From the NCBI GenBank assembly GCA_003864495.1, contig ML133481.1, forward strand, positions 383,479 to 447,478: DNA of 64,000 nt. The letters are read 5' to 3'. The stretch's first letter is position 1, and each line of letters begins with the position of its first letter. Position numbers and translations under genes: made by a program. The notes under the pieces were generated by a model. The model did no database searches, was not told where the DNA came from, and saw only the letters and a program-made list of their open reading frames with translations. The DNA is from Nemopilema nomurai. Its lineage: Eukaryota; Cnidaria; Scyphozoa; Rhizostomeae; Rhizostomatidae. Positions 31,538 through 43,826 of the stretch are shown piece after piece.

Positions 31538-32876
31538 ATGAGATGAGCTTCAACGCACAAAAAAGATTCTGACCATGAATAAATTATGCGAGCATCGGCC
31601 GGAGTAAGATAGTAACCAAGATTCTCTCATTGCTTTCAAATTCCTCTCCTATAGATGAATTCTCGATTTTGCCAAAGGTTCAACACTATAAAAGTATATT
31701 TTATGGCCAGCATGTAATGAAAAAAAATTTTCACCGTACCAATGGCATACTTTAATTTAGCTAAGAAAATCAAACACCAGAGGGACAAGTAATCCTTGAC
31801 CATCGTAGATTTTTTTAGCAGGGGGGAGGGGGGGAAGTGAAAGTTCGAACGTGCTCTCGTTTGATTTTGAGTCAAAGAAACACATGTGCGGAAACTGAGA
31901 TGTAAATTTTAGGTTATTTCATCCCAGTTCTTCTTTGTGAAATTCTGTTAGCTTCAGTTTGCCATTTTCAGCTTATTTCTAATTGATAGGTATGATTGTT
32001 ATAGCTGTTAAAAAAGCTTGCGCCGTTGCCAGTTGTGCTTAGCGCATGTTTGGATGTACCTAGCGTTTGATCCATTGATAGGCTTAGCTTGCTGACAGCA
32101 ATGGAAAAACAATTGAGACAAGCATCGAGCTATGGTGCTTGAACAAGGCTATCTTCGTGAAAAAAGCTGTATAGTTCTCCTCTTCTCAAGAACGAATTGA
32201 TAATACAGATTTTCATAACTGTTCTTACGTGTCCTAGTATACAGTCATTCATTTGCTTTTAGTTTCAGGTAAGGTTTTCAACTTACTCAAGACAGGCGTT
32301 CTTTTCAACTTACTCAAGACAGGTGGCCCTTCAGTTTCATTAAACTGTGCTTAGCTATATTTTTTTCTGCTTTGTTGTTTTTATTGTTGTTGCTTCTGTT
32401 GTTGTTATCTTCTTGCTTGACTACCAAAAATTCCTATTGACATGATGTCCGTTGCTATTTGACTTTTCATCGGGCAAACAGTTTTGTATGAAGCGCAAAT
32501 ATGAGCATAAATTGTTGTCACTGTTTTGCTGCAGTCCAAGGCAATTCAACATTAAAGATACTTCCCGCAGTGGCATTCAGGACCTTCAGTCTTTACTAAA
32601 GCTCGGCTTGTAACTAGCGTTTATTACCAAAATAATCGAGTACCAAAATAATTTGATGTCGCAAAATATAAAAAACCCTGCCCTAGGTATTAAAAGTAAA
32701 TATCGGTGTTGACTAAGTGTTCAGGAGAGCAAAAGCAGAGAGAGATGTACAATCCTGATGAAATGATATTTGATATTTTCATCAATATGATAAATGGTGC
32801 CCTTCTTTTTCTTCTTAAGATTTAGTATGAATAGATTAATAGACACACATCTTTTTTAGGACACAGCTTGACCACT
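31538..32876. other. Intergenic sequence at the block junction
   Basis: No gene is seen. A G-rich tract is at 31,818-31,836 and a short direct repeat (ttcaacttactcaagacagg, twice) at about 32,278-32,324. The junction to copy B at 32,876/32,877 falls just downstream of the gene 2 copy B stop and shows no target-site duplication or transposon end. Confidence 0.6.
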
Positions 32877-32880
32877 ACCA

Positions 32881-35800
32881 TTAAAAACATGACATGGCAT
32901 CACTTTGTAGTTTCTCGAGTTCAGGATTCACTTCTCTGATCACTGCAGCAGCATCGCCAATCTTTCCCTTCTTCTCATACAGCAGGCTTTTCAATTTCTA
33001 GGACAAAGTTCAATGCAGGCTATGACGGATCATGCATTCATTTTAAAAACGAATATAAAAACTTGATAATGACGTAAGAAAAAAAATGAAGATTTAATTT
33101 GCTTTTCTATAGTGGTTGGGGAAGCAAAATATTTGCTTTATGACAAAAGTCCAGAACTCAAGTTTTTCATATCTAAATTCGTAGCAGACTGAAAGTTTGA
33201 TGGTTAAACTTTAGAAGTTGAAATAAATTTGGGCTAAAATTATGAAATACACCAATATATTTGAAATCTGATAAAGACCTTTCCAAGGACATTTAGTGAC
33301 GATACATGCTGTTTGGCAGCAGGAATACGGGACCGTTTCAATGCTTCGTGCCCAAGCTTTCGAGATGATCAATAAAGTCCTGCTGGCCATAGAAAGACTG
33401 CATTGTATGCCTCATAAATGGAAGGCTCTCGTGGTCTTGATACTTGAGGCTTTCTTGAAATGTTTCAAAGTAGTTGCTCATGCCTGAAATCAATGGCATG
33501 GAATTTAATATCAGTGAATAAAGTAATTCAACGCATATTAAAGGTCAGCCGGTCACCGCGTGCTTTGCATTTCAACTTGAAAGCCTGTTTCACCATAGAA
33601 TGCAGGCATTTCATGGATCTTAAGGGACCTAAAGAAATGGAGAAAAATGAGTGCGCTAATCGTAGCCTACCTTGTTTCGTATAATCGTACCAATACATCA
33701 CGTCACCTTTTTCCATCGACGAGAGGCCTGTTTCATTGACTAAAAAAACGGATTATATTGATTCAATAAAGAGAAGCAAGGAGTTTTTACAACAAAATTA
33801 ATCCAGTAACTTTCATAGTCTTGTCAAATAAAACAAGTCGTAAAATGACTTCGATTTACTTGAAAGACTTGTGAACTTAGCCATTTAATGCTGCAGCAAT
33901 GCTCGCGGTATAAACTGTTCTTTTTTCAGTCAGAACGTAAGCTCATCAAACTCGCGTCATTACCGAGATTCAAAAGATGCACATGGGCCTCAGCTAGATC
34001 CTTTTTTGCAGCAATCTTGCTTTTCAAAGAGCTCCTTGCCGTAGTTGTAGTTTTCTGGCCTTGCCAATGCTATCGGCAATCTTTCTGTATTCTGATACGA
34101 TGCTTCTTGTCTGAAGGCACCCCGACTTTCCTGTGAATTGCGCAAGAAGAATGTCAAGTTTGCGGCAGGTTCCAAGGTCACTTTCAATCGACGCAATGAA
34201 AAGAATCATTACCTTATCAATCATTCAAGCTCATGCAGTGAATTGCAAGAAAGCAGAAGTGTAAAGATTTTAGACTCCTCAATATAATCTTTTTAATGCT
34301 ACATCTTTGCCTTCTTGGTACCAAAGTCGTCTTGAAGACTGTGATTTCTGTCAGTTACTTGTGCTCCTCGAGTCACTTTCATATAACGTTTTAAGATTGC
34401 TTGGACTGAAAATGCAAGCCAAGTAACAGCTACAATAAGAAAAGATAGCAAATGAGTCGGATTTGAAAGCAAAGTACCTTCGAGAGACTCTGTGCTATGG
34501 CTTTATTTGAGACGAAAATGATCCCGTTCCGGCCAACTGAGATCTTTGCTGTTGCCCACGGTGAGTAATGATAAAATGCCATGGAGGTCGTGTCGCTTTA
34601 ACCGTGACTGTGGTATTCTTCGTTTTGCGATTCCTTCGATTATCTTTTCAGCATTCTACATCTGGTTTTGATACACTTGTTTTTTGAAGCCTTGAGAGAT
34701 TGTTGCACTGTTGTTTCAATCACTCTCTCAATATTCGATACTTCTTTGTACAGATACCTAGCTTCTTCAGCTGACTTGAAAAAGTCTCTGGTCGATGGAA
34801 AGGGTTTGGTCAACATAACTCTTGCAACATTGCTAAAGAACTCTCCATTGAAGCAAAACACTGGTTCTTCTGAAACTTCTTCATGGTAATCTAGGTAAAA
34901 CTGACTATCAAACTGAAATCTTAAGCATGGAGCTGCAATCTTGCTTACATCAGCACTTGCCCTGAGAGTGGAAATAGTAAACATCGGCGAAGGGTATACT
35001 CTATGGAGAACCTTTAATTCTTCGAGGTTATCGTCATGCTGACGTATTTTATCCTGTGCAAGTGTGCTGTATATTTTTGCCTGGTTTGCATATTGAAGTA
35101 GGTTTATATTATTTTCCATGAGCTGTGTCATTTCCTTGTACTTCCTTGCCAAGACCTGGAAGGAGGAAAATCATTCGTAATTTGAAAAAACATAATTTGC
35201 TTCTGAAATTGTTGAAAGATATCAAATCAAAACAAATAATGAAGTAATAAGATAAATTAAAAATGAAAGTTTGGATGAGAGAACGTAGCTATTAAACGTT
35301 AAAAATTTGCAATAATAGTTACTGATACATTCAAAAGCATGTTGCAAACTCATAAATGCTTCCTTCTAATGTCAAGAGCAAAGGAAATGATGGGCCTTCG
35401 ACATAGTTGTGCGAGAAAACGACTCGCTATGCTGTTTTAATAGGGACAAAGATGTACGAGAGGCATTGTAAGAAAGAAACAGAATAGCACTACCGATTTG
35501 CAAGTTCAGTCGCTCTTGAGCACGAGCCATAAACGGTGGCAGTGAAAAACCAAAAATCAACACTAACTCTTCTACTAAGAAGAATGATTGAGTACTCAAA
35601 AAAGAGCCACTTGGCTCGGCTAGAATTGTCCCTCAAAGCCTGATTCAGGGAGACTTCTTTTTAACTAATGAATCCAGTGGGCATTGCTTCGTAGTATTTC
35701 CTGTACTTTTTAAACTTGTACTTGCATGGATTTTTTTCATTCTGGTAGATGCAGAGTGAGCAGATGCTATTTTTCTGGCTTCGCATCTCAACATGCAGAT

Positions 35801-38800
35801 GACATTGACGGCTTTCTCGTGATTGTCAATCCACCTCAAACATCCAAACATATGTTCTTCGCAGTCATGCAACTCTAATGTGGGCAAGGGCACTAGAATG
35901 GGAAACACCAAGAAAGCGCAATTAGTAATCACATCCCAGTTACATAGATTCTGCGATGCCCATGAACTCAGAAACCTTTTTAAATTTGAATTGTTACCCT
36001 GCCTTGTAAGTCACCTACCTTTTAGCCACGTAGTAGAGTATTGGAATAATTTCAAAACTGAAAGTGTTGTGGTGAACAGAAACTGAAAGTATATTTTTAC
36101 TGGAAGTCAAAGTTTCTCTTCAAAATCGGTTGAAAATGTGACTTTACTCAATAAATTATATAGCTATCCCAGATACTGGCTATAAGCAAATGTTGTTATG
36201 CTGATTCAAATTTAGGCTATTTACATAGAATATATTTCTGACTCAGGTTTATGGATATTAAAAGAATAGCAGGTGATACAGAAGAAGCAGTTAAGGCGCT
36301 AGCTGTGATTATCATAAGATAGCACGGAGCTTACACTTGTTGAAACGTTTTTATAAATGCTTGTCATCATATTACACAATATCAATCAGGTGCCGAGAGA
36401 TTTTCTTGGAAGAGTCACTAAATGAACAACATTCAGTGACAACAGCTGGGGTAAGGGCTGATGTGCCTAACCTACCAGTTTTGCACTCTGTAGCACAATT
36501 TCCAGAGATACTCGTCAGCTGAGACTCAATGCCTGTATTCAAGGCACGGATTTCATTCAAAGCAGATGTTTTTGCTGCCAGATATTGACTTTGTCTCTCA
36601 TTGTATCTATCAGTCATTTCTGTTGCCAACCGTACAGCATCTGCGGCAAGCTTTTTTTCTTCCTCAATAGATTTCACAATTTTCGATATCAGGATGTAAA
36701 GCTCCTCTTGCACTTTCGCTTCCGCTTGACGACTCAAATCAAATGAATACTGAGGGAGAATAAGAATGAATGATAAGATTGAAATCAGACGATTGACTTT
36801 TTATGCCAGCAAAGAGCCAAGTCTGGGCAAGAAGTGCAATGCTGGAAAACCAAAAATGTCATTTGCTTTAGAAAATAGAGAGCCAATGTCTCGGTATACA
36901 AGAAATAAAGCGGTTTGAAAATAGAGAGCCCTTGTTCTAGTACAATCAATTAAAAAAAGTTTTAAAAAGGAAGCTAAATGAAATAATTTACCAATAAACT
37001 CCCCTCGGAGAGTCGTGCTCCAAATTTAAATTGCAAAGATACCAATGTGTTTATGTCCGTTTCCCCATAGACTGAGCCAGTGAGAGTAAACTCGACCATA
37101 TCACCTTGAACCACATTGCTGAATGGCCCTTCGATTCCAATGGTCGAGCAGTAGCTAAAAAATGCATTGATTGGTATCAACAGCTGAAGGTGTACTCCGT
37201 GTATATGCTGATCTCATACTTTTAGGATGAGCTGCGTGATCGAGTGAATGGGGAAATACAGTATCCCACTATTGCTTGAAAGGGTAGATGAACTTCTAAT
37301 TAATGGATATCACAAGTACTAATGACTAAAGATGGGCTCGTAAAACACTCCCTTTTGGACTGATCGTAAGCCCGTGACCTTACATTAAGTGAAACTAAGG
37401 GATGAAAGTATAGGTGATAAAAAAACATTGTAATTTTCTGATCTCTGTTTAACCATCTTTAGATCTTCTATAAAGACTGAAGTTGATCCTTCTAAGTTCT
37501 GACTGAACCAAAAGTTTCGTTTGTGAAGTCCTTTACAGTACCAATTAGTGCTGCCTTGAAAGCTTCTTTACAATCACTATGTGCAAAACTACTCCAATCT
37601 GGTCATCAGCCACGCAAAACGTGTCATTTCCAAATTCATAAACACTAGCATCCATAGACAGACGTTGTTACTAGACACTACTCCCCTCTAGCTCCCGACA
37701 TCTTTGCTCAAAATCGATGGAAATGTTAAGTACTGTGTTGAAAATAGTCTACGAAAGTGCTGTACAAAAGTATCCATATGTGGACTCTTTTTTGTAAATG
37801 GAGGTTTCAACTATGTATAAAAGTTAAGAGATTAAATAGAATTCTTACTTAAGTAGTTTTGGCATAAAAACGTACCCCTTTAATCCAGTGAAGACAAGGT
37901 GAGCTCAGGTCCTTTTTCAAAAGCACCTTTTGATTTAAACAAAAATGCTCTGACGCTCTTGTAGCTTACTTTGCCATTTTCGTCCACCTGTACTTTACCG
38001 AACTTGATTGGATTCAACTCTAAAACTGTTTCAGCAGTTCCATCATCAACTAGTTTGACCGTAGCTTTGTAAGTCTCCCCTGTCTTTAGCGTTAGGTAGC
38101 CAACTAAATAATACCCTTTCGTCACTTTGATGTCGTACTCTGGAACTTCCCAGGCTAGAAAAAAGATTCCATTTCTAGCTATCATTTACTGACGAAGGTG
38201 AAGCTCCTGAGCATCCGTTTTAATTTCAAGATTTTTATTGTGCTTCAGCTGATGTTCGTTTGCATATTGCTTACAAGGTTGCAAGCTCTCTTTGAAAGAA
38301 GACAACGCTTTTAGACGCCCGATAATGGCAAAAATAGAAGAACTCCCGTCGATTTCTAAATATGACTGTGTAAACGCTTTCCATACCACCTTCTTTTCAA
38401 GGCAAAGAAAGTGTATGAGGGCAACCTGTCAATAAGTTTTGATCACAGTGTGGCATTCAAATTTCATATCTCAAGAGTGCAGACTTATACCTTCTTCCTG
38501 GGTGGTGTAGATGAGGACCACTTTGCTTTTAAACTTGGAATCCTGCAAGAGTTCGTGCGGCACCGATCTCGGGTCAATCATTTTCAAAAGGTCAGAGAGG
38601 GCTACTTCTCCAGTCTTGATCCCCACTATTTTAACGTCTGTTACTCCGAGGTCTGAAACCTTCACGTATTGTTGTCCATTTGTAAACTCTAAATGGTCTC
38701 CCTCCGATGAGCCTATAACCAAGCTGGATCTAAAAACTGAAGTGAAAACGATCGTAGGGGTACTTGCAGACTTGCAGAAAAAGCGCGATGAAAGTAAAGC

Positions 38801-40190
38801 GCTTTTTGAAATCGCTTTTATCTTGTACAGTTAACAAAAATATCTGCGATATGGCAATGCATCTACTGAACTAGATTAGGAATAGAAGTTTTTGCTTTCA
38901 TCATTCTTCTACTTTACTACTTTAAGACATATTCCTGCTTTCTTTGAAAGTAGTAGGCTAGTTTGAAACATTATTTTCAAGAGGAAGTCATTAAGAGTTA
39001 CAAGTGGAAAATCACAAAGGGTCAGTAGCTTTGCTAGGTTCTTGCCACCTAGAAAAGGTGGCTGCATTTTCCCTGTCATGCAGAGAATGGCAGTTGCCCA
39101 GAAAGACGTATTTTTCTTACCATCTTGCAGTTGTAAGAATGAAGGTTTTTAGTGTTCAGAGAAAAAGTTGCGTTCTGAAGTGAAAAAGATTAGGCAACCA
39201 AATGTGTCGAGCCATTCTCGAATTTTTCATGATAGGTTGGCAAACTAAGATGAATATGAGTTAAAACATTTGTTGAACATTTTGAGAAGAGGTGGGTGAT
39301 GTAATTCGATAAAAATGCAGCGTCTGTTTCAGCATTGACAAACAATTGTGCCAAACGTAACAGGTCACAAGTGTTCCAGCCTGAAAACAGATCTTCAATT
39401 GCAATCGAAAGGCATCCCGAAGAAAATCTAGCTCATACAGGAAAACAGTTCGCTCACCGATCCACTCTGGCCTCTCCTCCACAGCTAAACGGAATTTGGC
39501 AAAGACAGGTTTCATTTTTACTACAGGAATTTTTAGAAGTTTGCTTGATTCCTGTGACCTATCACCGATCTTCATCTTCAAGGTATTTGCATTGGTGGCC
39601 ACTATCCTGCCTAGAAAACGTGAAAGAGGAATAATAAAGATTTTTAGGAGTGAGTATTTCAGTATTAAAGAATTATTTTCGGTGCTTAAACCTACTTCCA
39701 GTTGCATCGACAGTATTTATTACGTGTTGCATCTACAAATATTATTGACAGGATCAAAGCAATAGTGTAGGACAGCATCTTGTCAAAGAAGTAGCAGTGT
39801 ATGAAGTGAACGTTTTCTTAAAAGAATGTCATATTCAATTGAATAATAGAATCCAAGAAAGGAAAACTGGCAATGTCTTACATGAGAAAATCTCTTTTGT
39901 CCCTCTGTCATCGATGTTTATTGTAACCTCTCCTTCGAGCCTGTATAAATCTCCTTTGTCGTCTGATCTGAAGCTGAATGATTTGGCAGCAAATCTAACT
40001 CCATTGGCAACATGAAATGAGATCTTAACAGGAGTCGTTGCTAATGCTTTCCCATCTGCGGACAATTTCCCCACAAACTTCCCTTTGATTCCGCGTATTC
40101 CTTTATTGCGCAGGTACTCACAGGCTTTCCAATCATCGCAGTTCCGCACCATTAGTCTCTTACCAAAAAAACTAATGCCTTTTATGCGCT
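32881..40190 (-). CDS. Gene 2, copy B: same paralogue with added small deletions
   Basis: Exons: 40190-39882, 39610-39458, 38736-38491, 38154 to about 37880, 37183-36992, 36749-36476, 35892 to about 35645, 35155-34478, 34130-33964, 33739-33671, 33483-33279, 32997-32881. The 5' exons equal copy A, including the in-frame TAA. The HYSPWA exon is 10 nt shorter than in copy A, the next exon is 4 nt shorter, and the exon at 33,483 is 1 nt shorter. All of these are deletions, so the frame is broken as written. The clustering points to consensus error rather than natural decay. Confidence 0.65.
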
Positions 40191-40532
40191 CTACAAAAAT
40201 AGTTGCAAAAGGTGACATTTTTGACAGCATACCGCTTCATACAAGAGCAGTTCACCATAGTAAACGGGTGTTTAGCTAGATGGCAAGGACACAGTGGCGT
40301 TATATATTTTAGTAATAGCGTGTACGGATTGTATGTCATCAAAGGCTTGAATAAATATTCAATAAAACCTTTATAAGATACTCATTTGTGTTGCTCAGTA
40401 ACATAGTCAATTTCTCTTGTCAAAAGAGTACCATTTATTCAATAAAGATTACATTTCATTGTCTTCGGTTCTTCACGGTCAGGGAAACATATTCGAGGTG
40501 GCAATCTCATAAGCAAATGAATCTAAAGCCTT

Positions 40533-40783
40533 TGATGATTCATTCATTCATTCATTCATTCATTTGAAGTAGCATCTACGTGATCCGTAGGTCGCTAGCC
40601 CTTCTTCGCTACACCCTCCTTTAAGGCTACCATAACTCCGGATGTTGGCCCACTCTTTTATGTCGTCTATCCAAGTCCTTCTTTGTCCATCGCTTGATCT
40701 TTTTCCTTCCACGAAACTCTCCAAGCTTTTAGAAAGGACGGTTCCATCATCATTGAGAATTAGCTTTCTACAAGTATATGGAG
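40533..40783 (-). mobile_element. LINE 3' end, copy B
   Basis: Same fragment as at 7,685, carried by the block duplication, with the same TGAA tail. Confidence 0.75.
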
Positions 40784-41521
40784 ATTAGCTTCCTTTTTAG
40801 AGTAAGGGCTCCAAAGCTTTACATAGCTTTACAGAGTTTTACATAGTGATGCCGTTCACTCTTATAACTATTGTAAAACATGGTATGCGCTTTGGTTGAC
40901 CGATTTTCAAAGCAACATAGAAAATTCAGAATAATTAGAATTCTTATAATTGGCTGAATTTTTATTTTTTAACTAAAATTGAGCAAGGTTACATTTCAGT
41001 AAACACAAGAGGTTCCATGCAGTTATATGCCCTTCCATTCCATATTCTGCCCCAGAATGCCTCACTCTTGGCTATCTTTAACTGAATGCCAACACTATTA
41101 ATTCCTATTAATTCCATGTCACAACACAATGTGGAGATCTTTGAGCAGAGATGAATGTTCAGCGGTGCAGAACTAGACTTACTTTTGGTGTCAGCGAGAA
41201 AAGTGCAAGAGAAGTACAGGGCATCTACTGGTATGGAAAAGTGAATATGGAAAGGTCACATCAAATCGAATACTCAATTCTTCAAAATGTTGGTGGAGTA
41301 ACTGCGTAAGAAAGACTTTTTGAATCGTACAATACCTGCCAAAAGTCCTTGGAACACCTCAGTGTCTTCTCTGGTTTTTGCATTTCTCATTTCTTTGACA
41401 TGCCATGAGCTGCTTATCCCCCCCACTTAAAACAATGTTGGTACCAAAGTATAGCGTCCAATCAATCTGGGCAAAAAGTTTGGTGTAAAATTGACGCTTC
41501 GTTTAGCAGCAGGACAACAGT

Positions 41522-41638
41522 CTGTCTATATTTCAATGGAAAATCCCATTCTTTGTAGACAGAAAGACTTCGCCTTTTCCCTCGGCTTTTCTAAAGTTAG
41601 TTGTTAAGTAACGCTGATTGGTCAAATATTACCAATCA
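41522..41638 (+). mobile_element. Penelope-like tail remnant, copy B
   Basis: Copy B counterpart of 8,675-8,790, with the same open tail and stop. Confidence 0.55.
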
Positions 41639-42130
41639 ACCGCTTCAATGGAAAGTACTTCTTGAGACGACGAGCTAGTGTTCATTTTAGGCTTTAGAAA
41701 GTATCAAATAGCCAGAAATTCCCTATTTCGCTTCAAAATAGGGGCATTTTGAAAAAATCCGTTTTTTACAAAATGAGAGGCGCTGCTTGGCAATTTGAAG
41801 ATCGAAATGCATCTACCTAAAGCCAGGAGACCTAGTATTGACATTGTGGAAACAGCAGCATTTGGCTATTGACGACACAAGTAGCTCATATCAGTTTCAG
41901 AGGCAGGTAACAAATTGATTCATGATCTTTTAGCATGACATATCAGCTTATCTCATTGTTATTCAAAGATGCTCAACATATTTAGTACTTATATGCATAT
42001 TTATTTTATTCAGCCTATTTTATTCATATCTTAATTGCATATTTATTCAGCTGACTGGAAACAAATCTGCAGATGTCATAGCAGTAGCATTAGTTGTAGT
42101 GATTGACCAAAGGTGCCCTTCAGGCAGTTA

Positions 42131-43826
42131 TCAAAAGCAGGAGACAGCCGACTTGTGGAGTGTTTCGATTTCACGATGCATCTTCTGAACGTCCGATGAA
42201 GCATCTTCCACTGAGATGGCGCTGTCACCCAAAAGGCTCAGCAACGTCTGCAAGGTGAATTGGCAGCTAACTAACCTCTTCCACAAAAGGACAATTATGT
42301 GACCAATAGTAGCAAAGACATTGGCAAAGAAAGTGCTTTATAGAAGTTCGAAGTATTAAGCTGAATTGTTGTGATCATTTGTGTCGTTCAGGCAATTGAA
42401 TGATGTCGTTTAGAGTGGAGGTTTCTCTTAGAAATCAATAAATCATGCAGAAACCAGATCAGCCATAAAACAAGTGCTGCTGTTGGGGTGCTAACACTTT
42501 GAGGTCGCGGGAAATGTCGAAAGTTGAAATATGAAAAGCAGAAAGCTTTTCAGGCACTTAGCCTAGACAAATGTTTATTTAAATGATGTTTTTCGTAAAC
42601 AGACCTTTCTGATTTGAGAAAGTGACTTTGCTGCGGTACGCATGTGGGTGCGGTCTATATTTGAGCGGGAATAGGAATTTGATGCAACATTGTGAAGGTA
42701 GCCAATGACCTCAGGAGAGCCATAGTAATTGTTCATTTCAGAACGCCAGAAGGAAATTCCTTCCACGTTGTGTTTATGAATCTGTTGTGATGTATGATGC
42801 ATCCACTGATTCATTCCTTAGTAAAGAAAAGTAGGATGGAACTAAGACACTAGTTTCTACTAAAAAACAACCAAATCTGCAAAACACAATGCAAAACTTG
42901 CATCAATTATAGCAAAATGCGATTATTTAGAATATAATTTCTTAGAATAGAGCTTTGCCTCAACAGAACAAAGTTTTGTTATCAAATGAGCAGATTTTGT
43001 AAATGATAGTTAATACTCTATAGCAGAAAAGAATAATGTAAAAAGTAATGTAGCACAAAAGTAAAAGTCACTATTCTACCCATTTATATAACATTGATTG
43101 AGGTTTTTTCATGAAACCGTTTCTCATATTTTTAAATCATACTTTTGCGTGCATATATAATAGTAAATATTTAGCGGTTACCATCTTTATTTGAATGTAG
43201 AGAATTTGATTAAAGTAGAAGTTGATTTTTATAATGATACCAGTTACCTTCCTTTGTAAAGTGATACCAGTAAAACATATCTTTAATCTCCGAGGGAGCC
43301 AACTTCGATTCATTAGCTGATAAAAACAAAGATACTGAAATTATTTTACTTCGATTAGAGTTATATCAAGGCATTCCGTCCTACGGTACTTTATAAAATT
43401 GAACTTGTAAAGAAAATTATAATTTAAGTAGAAACAATGATGAAAAATAGCTCAAAACTTAGAACAAAAATTGCACTTGGAGTAACTTTGATTTCAAAGC
43501 TACGAGAGCCATTTTTCAAATTGATTGACAAGACTATGAGAGTCCGGAGATTGTACATTTTGTCTGGTGAAGTTGATATCCCGCTAAGAAGGATATTAAA
43601 CTGTCTCTTGAAAGAAAACTGCTAAAATCAGAATTAGAATTTAGAATGTGCACGCGATGATCTGGCAGGTAGAACTGAAAAACCTACATATTTTGTTGAG
43701 ATTATCGAGCGACTGCTCCAGATCCTCATGAATCATTTTCTTCTTCAAATTGAACGACGTCTTTCCGTGGTTGTAATTTTCCACGACCTGTCGAAGGCCT
43801 GCGGCGATATCGCGGTATTCGCTGAC
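42131..43826 (-). CDS. Gene 1 copy B C-terminal exons after the deletion
   Basis: Exons 26-28 are unchanged, including S-C-F-stop at 42,133-42,131. Exon 25 keeps the codons from VSEYRDIAAG on but has lost its normal acceptor and first codons. A TAG about 24 nt upstream of the surviving codons, within DNA from the other side of the deletion, would give a phase-0 start that fits the phase-0 donor of exon 22. Whether it is used is unknown. Confidence 0.6.

Larger units (their letters stand above)
1..32876. repeat. Tandem block, copy A (32,876 bp unit)
   Basis: Direct comparison shows that sequence starting at position 1 restarts at 32,877 and stays collinear to the window end. The unit holds gene 1, gene 2, their retroelement remnants and about 4.4 kb of sequence upstream of gene 1. 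The last ~1 kb of the unit (about 31,880-32,876) has no visible partner because copy B stops first. True segmental duplication and assembly duplication of two haplotypes are both possible. Confidence 0.97.
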
